From Rhodococcus sovatensis (lineage in GTDB: Bacteria > Actinomycetota > Actinomycetes > Mycobacteriales > Mycobacteriaceae): DNA of 64,000 nucleotides. Under the pieces are notes generated by a model. That model searched no databases. It had not been told where the DNA came from and saw nothing but the letters and a program-made list of their open reading frames with translations. Both the position numbers and the translations under genes were made by a program. This document shows, one piece after another, positions 51,701 through 61,536 of the stretch (positions are counted from its first letter, which is position 1; each line of letters begins with the position of its first letter). The stretch covers positions 3,348,001 through 3,412,000 of the forward strand of contig NZ_CP147846.1 of the NCBI RefSeq assembly GCF_037327425.1, in the 5' to 3' direction.

Positions 51701-52843
51701 ATGACGTACGGCTTCGGCGGTCACGCACTCGAAACGCACGGTCTCACCAAGAGTTTCGAAACGGTGCGCGCGGTCTCGGACCTGACGTTCGCCGTTCCCC
51801 GCGGTTCCATCACCGGCTTCCTCGGGCCGAACGGTTCGGGCAAGACCACCACGCTGCGGTTGATTCTGGGGTTGGCCAAGCCCACTGCCGGCGTAGGGCT
51901 GATCGCAGGCGCCCCGTTCTCGGCGTTGACCCACCCTGCTCGCACGGTCGGCGCGGTCCTCGACTCGCGGAGTCTTCACCCCAAACGAACCGCGATCGGG
52001 CATCTCGGCATCTTCGCCTCGGCGATCGGTGTTCCGGACTCGCGCGCCGAGGACGTACTCGGCTTGGTCGGGCTCGCCGATGCCGCCCGACGCCCTGTCG
52101 GCGCCTTCTCGTTGGGTATGCGACAGCGCCTTGCCCTGGCGACCGCGCTGCTCGGTGATCCCGAAATTCTGGTGCTCGACGAGCCCGCCAACGGCCTTGA
52201 CCCGGAGGGAATCGCGTGGCTGCGCGACTTCCTGAAGTCGTTCGCTGCCGGCGGTCGGACCGTGTTGATTTCGAGCCATCTGCTCCGTGAGATCGAAGCA
52301 ACCGTCGACAACCTCGTGATCGTGAGTGCCGGATCACTCGTCTACCAGGGATCCATCGAGCAGCTCCGCGCGTCGCGTCCAAGTCGGATTCTCGTCACCG
52401 TGTCGGATCCGGCTGCGTTGGCGTTGGCGCTGGCATCGAGCGGTGTCACCAACAGCCAACTTCTGCCCGACGGTCGACTCGGGGTCGCCGGCAGCGACGC
52501 CGACACCATTGCACGCGTCGCGAAAGAGGCCGACGTGACCGTGTTCGGAACCAGCCACGAACACGTCGACCTCGAACAGGTCTTCCTGTCGATGACGGCC
52601 GGCCAGTTCGCGGCACCACCACCCGGTATGCAGCCCTACGGCGCTCCTCCCGCATACGGTCAGGCGAGTTACGGACCCCCACCCGGGTACGCGCCGGTCC
52701 CCAATTACGGGCCACCACCTGGGTACGGACCACCGCCTGGGTACGGGCCACCTCCGGGTTACGGTCCGCCACCTGGGTACGGACCACCACCGAGTTACGG
52801 ACCGCAGCCGGGACAATCGACGTGGGACGGAGATCGACGATGA
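51701..52843 (+). CDS. ABC transporter ATP-binding protein with Pro-Gly-Tyr-rich tail
   Basis: A 380-aa ATPase. Residues 1-300 are a drug/DrrA-like ATPase: GPNGSGKTTTLRLILGL, FSLGMRQRLALATALLG and ILVLDEPANGLDPEG. From about residue 305 the chain is low-complexity, with repeated GYGPPP units and no charged residues until the end. It should energise the permease encoded by the next gene (ATGA overlap). The tail is unusual for an ATPase and may bind a partner or condense. Confidence 0.9.
   Translation: MTYGFGGHALETHGLTKSFETVRAVSDLTFAVPRGSITGFLGPNGSGKTTTLRLILGLAKPTAGVGLIAGAPFSALTHPARTVGAVLDSRSLHPKRTAIGHLGIFASAIGVPDSRAEDVLGLVGLADAARRPVGAFSLGMRQRLALATALLGDPEILVLDEPANGLDPEGIAWLRDFLKSFAAGGRTVLISSHLLREIEATVDNLVIVSAGSLVYQGSIEQLRASRPSRILVTVSDPAALALALASSGVTNSQLLPDGRLGVAGSDADTIARVAKEADVTVFGTSHEHVDLEQVFLSMTAGQFAAPPPGMQPYGAPPAYGQASYGPPPGYAPVPNYGPPPGYGPPPGYGPPPGYGPPPGYGPPPSYGPQPGQSTWDGDRR
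52721..52792 (+). repeat. Four in-frame 18-bp units in the ABC ATPase tail
   Basis: Four units of 18 bases, each starting GGGTAC or GGTTAC, encode Gly-Tyr-Gly-Pro-Pro-Pro. Because the length is a multiple of three, copy number can change by slippage without breaking the frame. Confidence 0.8.
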
Positions 52844-53604
52844 CCACGGTTCTGACGTCGGAAATTCGCAAAGTAACCACGTTGAAGTTCTGGTGGGCGC
52901 TGGCGCTGCCTCCCATCTTCGTCGGCATCTGTGCGAGTGCCATCTCCTCGGCCGTTGCCACCGGTGCAGACGAAATCACCAACGGGGACGTCGACGGAAT
53001 CGTCGTCGTGGGTTTGTTCGTGGCTCTCGGTTTCGCCATGCTGTTCGCCGCGGTGTTCTCCGCCGTGAACACCGGAACCGAATTCCGACACGACACGATC
53101 ACCACGTCGTTCTTGACCACTTCCGGCCGCGATCGGGTCATCGGGGCGAAAGTCCTCGTGACCGCGTTGTTCGCCCTCGGCTACGGGTTGGTCGTCTCGA
53201 TCTGCAGCATCGTGTGTCTACTTCTGTTCACGGCCGGCACATTTTCTCTCACCGGCGACACCATGGCCTACGTCGCAGCGGGTCTGTTCGCGGTGGTCTT
53301 GTGGTCGCTCATCGGCTCCGGCCTCGGGTTGCTCTTCGGATCTCCGACTTGGCCGTCGATCGTCATCGTCGCGTGGTTCCCGGTCGGCGAGCTGATCACG
53401 CTCGGCATATTGTCCGGCCTGGGTTTCCAGGGGGCCTGGCTCCTCACCCCCGCGTCGTTGACCATGTCGGTCACTGCGGCAGGAAACCTCGACGACGCTG
53501 GATCGTTCGCAACGTGGCCGTGGGCGCCGATCGGTCTGATGATGTGGGCCGCGGCCGCACTTGCCGCAGGTTGGCTCAGAACGCGAGAACGCGACATCAA
53601 CTGA
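52840..53604 (+). CDS. ABC exporter permease (DrrB/ABC-2-like)
   Basis: A 254-aa membrane protein with about six hydrophobic segments, starting MTTVLTSEIRKVTTLKFWWAL. It overlaps the ATPase gene by 4 bases (ATGA), so the pair forms one exporter. The exported substrate is unknown. Confidence 0.88.
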   Translation: MTTVLTSEIRKVTTLKFWWALALPPIFVGICASAISSAVATGADEITNGDVDGIVVVGLFVALGFAMLFAAVFSAVNTGTEFRHDTITTSFLTTSGRDRVIGAKVLVTALFALGYGLVVSICSIVCLLLFTAGTFSLTGDTMAYVAAGLFAVVLWSLIGSGLGLLFGSPTWPSIVIVAWFPVGELITLGILSGLGFQGAWLLTPASLTMSVTAAGNLDDAGSFATWPWAPIGLMMWAAAALAAGWLRTRERDIN

Positions 53605-53639
53605 TTTCGTGTCGGTAACGCGGACTACCGTGGAAAACG

Positions 53640-56600
53640 ATGGTGACCAACGGTAGCGACCAACACGCGGCGGGGTGGATCCGTCGGCTCTTCGCTCAGT
53701 GTTGGGTGCATCGCAGGACGGCATCAGGGGCGCTCGCGGTCACGATGATCGCCGCCGTCATCGACATCTCTTTCCCGCTCTTGACGCGCGTTGCCATCGA
53801 CGATGCGTCAGGGGGTAAAAGCGGCACGATCCTCACCGTCGCCGTGGCCATCGGCGCCCTCGCAATCGTTCGATTCGGATGCCAGTTCGGCCGTCGACTA
53901 CTCGCGGGCAGGCTGTCCATCGATGTCCAACACGACCTGAGGCTCGGGCTTCTGGGTTCTCTACAGCGTCTCGACGGTCGGCGTCAGGACGAGATAAGGA
54001 CCGGTCAGGTCGTCTCCCGATCCATCACCGACCTGCAGTTGGTGCAGGGTCTGTTGGCAATGGTTCCGCTGTCTGCGGGCGCGCTGCTGCAGTTCGTCCT
54101 GGCGCTCGGCGTCATGGCCTATTTGTCACCGTTGCTCACCGTCGTCGCGCTGCTGATCGTTCCCGGCGTGTCCCTCGTTGTGTACCGAATCCGGCCGAAG
54201 CTGTACGCCGCCACGTGGTCCGCCCAGCAACGCGCGGCGGATCTGGCGCAGCACGTCGAGGAAACCGTCACCGGAGTTCGCGTCGTCAAAGGCTTCGGGC
54301 AGGAGTCACGCGCCGTCGACCGGCTCGAGTCGCTCGGCCGCACGTTGTTCGCGGAGCGCATGAGGGCAGCGCGAATCAACTCCAGGTTTGCGCCGTCGAT
54401 GGCTGTCATCCCTCAGCTCGGTCTTGTGGGGGTCATCGCACTGGGCGGTTATCTCGCGATGCACGGGCACATCACCGTCGGGACATTCCTTGCGTTCGCC
54501 ACCTATGTCGCGACGCTGTCCGCGCTCACCCGCACGTTGTCGTCCATCGTCATCATGGCGCAGCTCTCGCGCGCCGCGATCGAGCGCGTGTACGACGTCA
54601 TCGACACCGATCCGTCCGTGCCGGAACCGTCGCACCCTCTTCATCTTCCCGACGGGCCACTCGGCCTCGATCTTTCCGGGGTCACCTTCGGTTTCGAACC
54701 GGATCGCGACGTATTGCGCTCGTTCGACCTGACCGTCGCGCCTGGGGAAAGTGTCGCGATAGTCGGCCACGCCGGCTCCGGCAAGACCGCCCTGTCCCTG
54801 CTCCTACCGCGGTTCTACAGCGCCCGCGAAGGGTCGGTCGCACTCACCTCGGACGGGCAGCGATTCGACGTCGACCGAGTGAGCGCCGAGCAGCTCCGCG
54901 AGGCCGTCGGCCTCGTGTTCGACGAACCGTTTCTGTTCTCCGACACCATTGCCGCCAACATCGCACTCGGACGTCCCGACGCGACCTCCGAGGAAATCGC
55001 CGCCGCCGCCACGCTCGCCGAGGCCGCCGAATTCATCCAGGCCCTACCCGAGGGATACGACTCGATCGTCGGCGAGCGAGGACTCACACTCTCGGGCGGT
55101 CAGCGGCAGCGCATCGCCCTTGCCCGCGCTCTGCTGACCGACCCCCGAGTTCTGGTTCTCGACGACGCGACCTCGGCCGTCGACGCCGAAACTGAAGCCA
55201 AGATCTTCGACGCACTTCGTCGCCTGCGTGAACGCACGACCATCGTCCTCGCACATCGCCGTTCGACCTTGACTCTCGCAGACCGCGTGGCCGTACTCGA
55301 CAACGGCAAGATCCTGGACATCGGAACCGTCGACGAACTCGACCGTCGATGCCCTCTGTTCAGGAGATTGCTCGCAACCGAAGACGTGGACGAGCCCGTG
55401 ACATCCGCACCCCTGGACGTCCCCGAACCTCCCCACACCGCACTATGGCCAGACACCGCACTAGGGCCAGAGGCCGCGCAGCAGCCGAAGGACGATCGGT
55501 CTGTGCGACAGGCAGCCGGGAGCAGCGGACCTGTCTCAGGGGCGCTCGGCAACGTGGCGTCGACACCGCAGATGCAGGCGGCCGTTCAAGCGCTTCCACC
55601 GGCCGACGAGGATCCCACGTTCGCGGGGGCGACACTGCGCGCCGCCGACCCCCAGTTCCGACTTGTCCGCTTGCTTTCGCCGGTCGCACCGCTGCTTCTC
55701 GCGGTCGTCGTCCTGCTTTCCCTCGATTCCCTCGCGTCGATCGCGTTTCCGTCGATCGTCCGCTATGCCGTCGACAACGGCGTCTCTCGCGGTGACTCCG
55801 GGGCGCTGTGGACGGCCACGACCATAGGCGTCGTTCTTGCGGTAGCAGGGTGGTTCGTCATTGCGGCGACGACCACTATCACCGCCCGCGCGGGCGAACG
55901 GGTGCTGTTCGGTCTTCGTGTGAGGAGCTACGCGCATATACAGCGACTCGGACTGGACTACTACGAACGTGAATTGTCCGGCCGGATCATGACGCGGATG
56001 ACCACCGACGTCGACGCGTTGTCCTCGTTCATTCAGACCGGGGCGTCGACCGCAGTGATCAGTCTGATCACCGTTCTCGGCATCTCCGCGGCGCTGCTGT
56101 GGACCGACTTCTCGCTCGGTCTCGTCGCACTCGCCGTCGTGCCACCGCTGATCGTCGCAACGTTCGTATTCAGGAGAATCTCGTCCGCGGCGTACTCGGA
56201 GTCGCGGGAACGAATATCGGCAGTCAATGCTGACTTTCAGGAGAACATCGCCGGACTTCGGTCTGCGCAGGCATACCGGCGCGAGCAATTCGCCGCAGAT
56301 CGGTTCGCCGAACGCGCAGACCGCTACCGAGTCAGCCGAATGCGGTCACAACGCGCAATCTCGGTGTACTTCCCCTTCATCACGTTCCTGTCGGACATCG
56401 CACTGGCCCTCGTCGTCTTCGTCGGCGCCCATCAGGTCGCGGGCGGATCGACCTCGGCGGGGACTCTCGTCGCCTTCGTGTTGTATCTCGGGCTGTTGTT
56501 CGGCCCGATCCAGCAGCTGTCGCAGGTGTTCGACGGGTACCAGCAAGCGAGGGTGGGAGTCAGCCGAATCGGCGACCTGCTCCGCACACCGAGTTCGATC

Positions 56601-57437
56601 GAGGTCGCCTCGAACTCAGACACCGTGACGATCCCCGACGGTCATCTCCAGGGCGATGTTCGCTTCGAGCACGTCGGGTTTCGGTATGCCGGATCCGACA
56701 CCGACGCCCTCAGTGAGGTCAATCTCACAATCCTTCGCGGCACTACCGTCGCACTCGTCGGGCAGACCGGCGCGGGCAAGTCCACCGTCGTGAAGTTGCT
56801 CGCGCGCTTCTACGATCCGACGTCCGGATCCGTACGCGTCGACGGCACCGATCTTCGCGATTTTCGACTGTCGGACTATCGCCGACGACTCGGAGTAGTA
56901 CCGCAAGAAGCCCACTTGTTCACCGGCGATATCGCCTCCAACATCGCCTTCGGAAAGCCCGAAGCGTCTCGCTCCGAGATCGAAGCTGCAGCGCGCGCGG
57001 TAGGCGCATTGGAGACCATCGCTGCACTTCGGGGCGGTATGCGGCAACCGGTGGGTGAACGCGGGCAGGGCCTGTCCGCAGGCCAACGACAGCTGATCGC
57101 GCTGGCGAGGGCCGAGCTGGTCGACCCGGATCTTCTTCTGCTCGACGAGGCGACCGCAACGCTCGATCCCGCCACTGAACGCAAGGTGCTCGCCGCGAGC
57201 GAGAGGCTGCTGCGCACACGCACCGCTGTAGTCGTTGCACACCGATTGGCGACGGCCGCCAACGCCGACATGATCGTCGTCGTCGATCACGGGCGAATCG
57301 TCGAGACCGGAACGCACCACGAATTGAGGGCTCGCGGCGGCTACTACGCTCGGCTGTGGGATGCGGCCGAAACGCGCGGCGGGAATAATTCGATAGTCCA
57401 AGGAGTAGTCAGCAATGAGGCTGATAGTTACTCGTGA
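53640..57437 (+). CDS. Fused ABC exporter with two membrane and two ATPase domains (Rv1272c/Rv1273c-like)
   Basis: A 1265-aa chain ordered TMD1-NBD1-TMD2-NBD2, where most bacteria use two genes. NBD1: GHAGSGKTALS (near 375), LSGGQRQRIALARALL and LVLDDATSAVD, with Asp where the catalytic Glu normally is. NBD2: GQTGAGKSTVVK (near 1040), LSAGQRQLIALARAEL and LLLLDEATATLD with the Glu. So one ATP site is probably degenerate, as in TM287/288-type and TmrAB heterodimeric exporters. Likely cargo is lipid, peptide or drug. A glutamine- and alanine-rich linker of about 100 residues joins the halves. Confidence 0.92.
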   Translation: MVTNGSDQHAAGWIRRLFAQCWVHRRTASGALAVTMIAAVIDISFPLLTRVAIDDASGGKSGTILTVAVAIGALAIVRFGCQFGRRLLAGRLSIDVQHDLRLGLLGSLQRLDGRRQDEIRTGQVVSRSITDLQLVQGLLAMVPLSAGALLQFVLALGVMAYLSPLLTVVALLIVPGVSLVVYRIRPKLYAATWSAQQRAADLAQHVEETVTGVRVVKGFGQESRAVDRLESLGRTLFAERMRAARINSRFAPSMAVIPQLGLVGVIALGGYLAMHGHITVGTFLAFATYVATLSALTRTLSSIVIMAQLSRAAIERVYDVIDTDPSVPEPSHPLHLPDGPLGLDLSGVTFGFEPDRDVLRSFDLTVAPGESVAIVGHAGSGKTALSLLLPRFYSAREGSVALTSDGQRFDVDRVSAEQLREAVGLVFDEPFLFSDTIAANIALGRPDATSEEIAAAATLAEAAEFIQALPEGYDSIVGERGLTLSGGQRQRIALARALLTDPRVLVLDDATSAVDAETEAKIFDALRRLRERTTIVLAHRRSTLTLADRVAVLDNGKILDIGTVDELDRRCPLFRRLLATEDVDEPVTSAPLDVPEPPHTALWPDTALGPEAAQQPKDDRSVRQAAGSSGPVSGALGNVASTPQMQAAVQALPPADEDPTFAGATLRAADPQFRLVRLLSPVAPLLLAVVVLLSLDSLASIAFPSIVRYAVDNGVSRGDSGALWTATTIGVVLAVAGWFVIAATTTITARAGERVLFGLRVRSYAHIQRLGLDYYERELSGRIMTRMTTDVDALSSFIQTGASTAVISLITVLGISAALLWTDFSLGLVALAVVPPLIVATFVFRRISSAAYSESRERISAVNADFQENIAGLRSAQAYRREQFAADRFAERADRYRVSRMRSQRAISVYFPFITFLSDIALALVVFVGAHQVAGGSTSAGTLVAFVLYLGLLFGPIQQLSQVFDGYQQARVGVSRIGDLLRTPSSIEVASNSDTVTIPDGHLQGDVRFEHVGFRYAGSDTDALSEVNLTILRGTTVALVGQTGAGKSTVVKLLARFYDPTSGSVRVDGTDLRDFRLSDYRRRLGVVPQEAHLFTGDIASNIAFGKPEASRSEIEAAARAVGALETIAALRGGMRQPVGERGQGLSAGQRQLIALARAELVDPDLLLLDEATATLDPATERKVLAASERLLRTRTAVVVAHRLATAANADMIVVVDHGRIVETGTHHELRARGGYYARLWDAAETRGGNNSIVQGVVSNEADSYS

Positions 57438-57549
57438 GTACATACCACAGTCACGTCCCGGACGATCGCACTCCCTGCATGAGGTCTAGCCTGGGTGTGT
57501 ACGCGCGTTTGATCGGGAACGAAGAGAAGAATCGAGGCGAACTACTGCC

Positions 57550-60500
57550 GTGAGCAGCAGCTCCACTACCCAATTCGGACAAAATCAATGGCTGGTCGAC
57601 GAGATGTACCAGCGTTTCAAGGTCGACCCGTCATCGGTCGACGCCAGCTGGCACGAATTCCTCACCGACTACAACCCGGACGCGCCGGCGGGTGACGACA
57701 CCGCGTCCGTTCCGAACGGCAGTACGCCTCCTGCCAACGGTAGTTCCGCCCCGAAGGCTGCAGCTCCGAAGGCTGCTGAGACCAAGACTGCAACCCCCAA
57801 GACCGAAGCTCCCAAGGCTGCCGAGTCCAAGGTCAGTGCATCCCAGCCCGCAGCATCCAAGCCTGCAGGATCCAAGCCCGCAGCGGAAAAGCCGACGCCG
57901 ACGTCCAAGCCTGCGACATCGAAGGCCGCGGGTGCCAATCCGTCCGCGACGGCTGTGAAGCCCGCTGCCGCCGCATCCGCTGCGGAGGAGTCCACCAAGG
58001 TTCTACGTGGCGCCGCTGCTGCCGTCGCGAAGAACATGTCGGCGTCGCTGCAGATTCCGACAGCGACGAGTGTTCGCGCGATCCCGGCCAAGCTCATGGT
58101 CGACAACCGCCTCGTGATCAACAACCATCTCGCTCGTACGCGTGGCGGCAAGATCTCGTTCACTCACTTGCTCGGTTACGCCATCGTGCAGGCCGTCAAG
58201 GCGTTCCCCAACATGAATCGCCACTTCGCCGAGATCGACGGCAAGCCGAATGCAGTCACCCCGGCAGCCACGAACCTTGGCCTGGCCATCGACTTGAAGG
58301 GCAAGGACGGAAGCCGCAACCTCGTCGTCGCCGCGATCAAGAACACGCAGGACTACTCGTTCACGCAGTTCTACAACGCCTACGAGGACATCGTTCGCCG
58401 CGCTCGCGACGGCAAGCTGACCGGCGAGGATTTCCAGGGCGTCACGCTGTCGCTGACCAACCCAGGCGGAATCGGCACCGTGCACTCGGTGCCGCGTCTG
58501 ATGAACGGTCAGGGCGCCATCATCGGTGCAGGCGCCATGGAATACCCGGCCGAGTTCCAGGGCGCGAGCGACGAACGGCTCGCCGAACTGGGCGTCGGCA
58601 AGCTCATGACGCTGACCTCGACGTACGACCACCGCATCATCCAGGGTGCAGAGTCGGGCGATTTCCTTCGCACGATCCACAACCTGCTGATCAGCGACGA
58701 GTTCTACGACGAGATCTTCCATTCGCTGAAGATCCCGTACGAGCCGATCCGGTGGCGCAAGGATCTCCCCGAAGGCATCGTCGACAAGAACACCCGTGTC
58801 CTCGAGCTCATCGCCGCGTACCGCAACCGCGGTCACCTGATGGCCGACACGGATCCGTTGCAGTTCACCAAGGACAAGTTCCGGATGCATCCGGACCTCG
58901 ACGTGATCAGCCACGACCTGACGCTGTGGGACCTCGACCGCGAATTCAAGGTCGGCGGTTTTCACGGCAAGGACAAGATGCGTCTGCGCGACGTGCTCAG
59001 CGTTCTGCGTGACTCGTACTGCCGCCACGTCGGCGTCGAGTACACCCACATCCTCGAGACCGATCAGGTCGCATGGCTGCAGGAACGCGTCGAAGCTACT
59101 CACGTCAAACCGACTGTGGCACAGCAGAAGTACATCCTCAGCAAGCTCAATGCCGCTGAGGCGTTCGAAACCTTCCTGCAGACGAAGTACGTCGGGCAGA
59201 AGCGCTTCTCGCTCGAAGGCGCCGAGTCCGTCATCCCGATGATGGACGCCGTTATCGACCAGAGCGCCGAGCATTCGCTCGACGAGGTCGTCATCGGCAT
59301 GCCGCACCGCGGTCGCCTGAACGTTCTGGCGAACATCGTCGGCAAGCCTTACTCGAAGATCTTCACCGAGTTCGAGGGCAACATGAACCCGGCTGCCGCA
59401 CACGGCTCCGGCGACGTGAAGTACCACCTCGGGGCCGAAGGTACCTACATCCAGATGTTCGGCGAGAACGACATCGCAGTCTCGTTGACCGCGAACCCGT
59501 CGCACCTGGAAGCCGTCGACCCGGTCCTGGAAGGACTCGTCCGCGCGAAGCAGGATCTGCTCGACAAGGGTGCAGGCGAGGGCGGATTCTCCGTTCTGCC
59601 GCTGATGCTCCACGGTGACGCGGCATTCGCGGGCCAGGGCGTCGTAGCGGAAACGCTGAACCTCGCGCTGCTGCGCGGTTACCGCACCGGCGGCACCGTG
59701 CACATCGTCGTCAACAACCAGGTCGGTTTCACCACCGCGCCCGAGCATTCCCGCTCGTCGGAGTACTGCACCGACGTCGCCAAGATGATCGGCGCGCCGA
59801 TCTTCCACGTCAACGGCGACGACCCGGAAGCATGCGTCCGCGTCGCTCAGCTCGCCGTCGACTTCCGTGAGAAGTTCAACAAGGACGTCGTCATCGACAT
59901 GATCTGCTACCGCAGGCGTGGACACAACGAGGGCGACGACCCCTCGATGACGCAGCCGGCGATGTACGACGTCATCGACACCAAGCGCAGCGTCCGCAAG
60001 AGCTACACCGAATCCCTCATCGGCCGCGGCGACATCTCCCTCAAAGAGGCAGAGGACGCATTGCGCGACTACCAGGGACAGCTCGAACGGGTCTTCAACG
60101 AGGTGCGCGAGCTCGAGAAGTACACCCCCGAGCCCAGCGAGTCGGTCGAACTCGACCAGCAGTTGCCCACAAAGCTCACCACCGCGGTCGACAAGTCGGT
60201 TCTGCATCGCATCGGCGACGCCTTCCTCGAGGTTCCCGACGGCTTCAACGTGCACCCGCGCGTCAAGCCTGTTCTGGAAAAGCGTCGGGAAATGGCGTAC
60301 GAGGGCAAGGTCGACTGGGCCTTCGGCGAGCTTCTCGCCCTCGGTTCGCTCGTGGACGAGGGACGCAACGTTCGGTTCTCGGGTCAGGACACCCGCCGCG
60401 GCACGTTCACCCAGCGTCACTCGGTCATCATCGACCGCAAGACCGGCGCCGAGTACACGCCGTTGCACAACATCGGCAGCGAGAACCCCGGCAAGTTCAT

Positions 60501-61365
60501 GGTCTACGACTCCGCGCTGAGCGAGTTCGCAGCCGTCGGCTTCGAGTACGGCTACTCGGTGGGCAACCCGGACGCACTGGTGATGTGGGAAGCGCAGTTC
60601 GGCGACTTCGTCAACGGCGCGCAGTCCATCATCGACGAGTTCATCTCGTCCGGTGAAGCGAAGTGGGGTCAGCTCTCCGACGTCGTGCTGCTGCTGCCGC
60701 ACGGCCACGAGGGCCAGGGACCGGACCACACGTCCGGGCGTATCGAGCGCTTCCTGACACTGTGCGCCGAGGGCTCCATGACGGTTGCGCTTCCGTCGAC
60801 TCCGGCGAACTACTTCCACCTGCTGCGCAGGCACGCACGTGACGGCATTCGCCGACCACTCATCGTCTTCACCCCGAAGTCGATGCTGCGCAACAAGGCA
60901 GCGGTGTCCAACATCGAGGACTTCACCGACGGCAAGTTCCACTCGGTATTCGACGAGCCGACCTACGACACCGGCACCGGTGACCGTAGCAAGGTCAAGC
61001 GCGTCCTGATGGTGAGCGGCAAGCTCTACTACGAGCTTCTCGCCCGGAAGCAGAAGGACAACCGCGAGGATGTTGCCATCGTGCGCATCGAGCAGCTGTA
61101 CCCGATTCCGACTCGTCGGATCACCGAGGCGATCAACAGCTACCCGAACGCGACCGAGTTCCGCTGGGTCCAGGAGGAGCCGGCAAACCAGGGTGCGTGG
61201 CCGTTGTTCGGCCTGGCATTCCCGGAGCTCATGCCCGACGTTCTGAGCGGAATCAAGCGAGTGTCGCGTCGCGCGATGTCCGCTCCGTCCTCGGGCTCGA
61301 GCAAGGTCCACGCCGTCGAGCAGCTCGAAATCATCGACGAGGCGTTCTCCGGCGTCGGCGAGTAG
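57550..61365 (+). CDS. kgd: Multifunctional 2-oxoglutarate enzyme Kgd (E1o/E2o fusion)
   Basis: A 1271-aa protein that decarboxylates 2-oxoglutarate in the TCA cycle. The N-terminus has QWLVDEMYQRFKVDP, followed by a Lys/Ala/Pro-rich linker (about 55-150). Next is an E2-type acyltransferase domain with TYDHRIIQGAESGDF (near 358), lacking a lipoyl domain. Then comes the thiamine-diphosphate E1 part: VIGMPHRGRLNVLANI (near 580), HGDAAFAGQG (near 687) and TFTQRHSVI. The actinobacterial enzyme is restrained by the FHA protein GarA/OdhI, not encoded in this window. GTG 57550 is the start. A 23-bp terminator follows. Confidence 0.97.
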   Translation: MSSSSTTQFGQNQWLVDEMYQRFKVDPSSVDASWHEFLTDYNPDAPAGDDTASVPNGSTPPANGSSAPKAAAPKAAETKTATPKTEAPKAAESKVSASQPAASKPAGSKPAAEKPTPTSKPATSKAAGANPSATAVKPAAAASAAEESTKVLRGAAAAVAKNMSASLQIPTATSVRAIPAKLMVDNRLVINNHLARTRGGKISFTHLLGYAIVQAVKAFPNMNRHFAEIDGKPNAVTPAATNLGLAIDLKGKDGSRNLVVAAIKNTQDYSFTQFYNAYEDIVRRARDGKLTGEDFQGVTLSLTNPGGIGTVHSVPRLMNGQGAIIGAGAMEYPAEFQGASDERLAELGVGKLMTLTSTYDHRIIQGAESGDFLRTIHNLLISDEFYDEIFHSLKIPYEPIRWRKDLPEGIVDKNTRVLELIAAYRNRGHLMADTDPLQFTKDKFRMHPDLDVISHDLTLWDLDREFKVGGFHGKDKMRLRDVLSVLRDSYCRHVGVEYTHILETDQVAWLQERVEATHVKPTVAQQKYILSKLNAAEAFETFLQTKYVGQKRFSLEGAESVIPMMDAVIDQSAEHSLDEVVIGMPHRGRLNVLANIVGKPYSKIFTEFEGNMNPAAAHGSGDVKYHLGAEGTYIQMFGENDIAVSLTANPSHLEAVDPVLEGLVRAKQDLLDKGAGEGGFSVLPLMLHGDAAFAGQGVVAETLNLALLRGYRTGGTVHIVVNNQVGFTTAPEHSRSSEYCTDVAKMIGAPIFHVNGDDPEACVRVAQLAVDFREKFNKDVVIDMICYRRRGHNEGDDPSMTQPAMYDVIDTKRSVRKSYTESLIGRGDISLKEAEDALRDYQGQLERVFNEVRELEKYTPEPSESVELDQQLPTKLTTAVDKSVLHRIGDAFLEVPDGFNVHPRVKPVLEKRREMAYEGKVDWAFGELLALGSLVDEGRNVRFSGQDTRRGTFTQRHSVIIDRKTGAEYTPLHNIGSENPGKFMVYDSALSEFAAVGFEYGYSVGNPDALVMWEAQFGDFVNGAQSIIDEFISSGEAKWGQLSDVVLLLPHGHEGQGPDHTSGRIERFLTLCAEGSMTVALPSTPANYFHLLRRHARDGIRRPLIVFTPKSMLRNKAAVSNIEDFTDGKFHSVFDEPTYDTGTGDRSKVKRVLMVSGKLYYELLARKQKDNREDVAIVRIEQLYPIPTRRITEAINSYPNATEFRWVQEEPANQGAWPLFGLAFPELMPDVLSGIKRVSRRAMSAPSSGSSKVHAVEQLEIIDEAFSGVGE

Positions 61366-61384
61366 TTTCACCGCCCTTCTCTAC

Positions 61385-61435
61385 AGCGAACGGCGCATTC
61401 GGTCACCCATGAGGTGACCGAATGCGCCGTTCGCT
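61385..61435. terminator. 23-bp perfect hairpin terminator after kgd
   Basis: The arms 61385-61407 and 61413-61435 are perfect complements (23 pairs) around the loop CATGA, followed by GTTTT. It ends the kgd transcript and faces the convergent TetR gene. Confidence 0.9.
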
Positions 61436-61536
61436 GTTTTGGCGGTTGGCCGACCATCGCTTGAAAGGTCCATCCATACGATCAGATAGCTAGCAGGTGA
61501 CATTCAAGCGGACCAGGGCACGCGGCGGACCAGATC

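Noticed and set aside
58003..61371. A 1122-aa open frame on the minus strand, antisense to kgd
   Set aside because: It is a shadow of the strong G/C third-position bias of kgd. It has no recognisable domain, and the plus-strand protein is an unmistakable Kgd.
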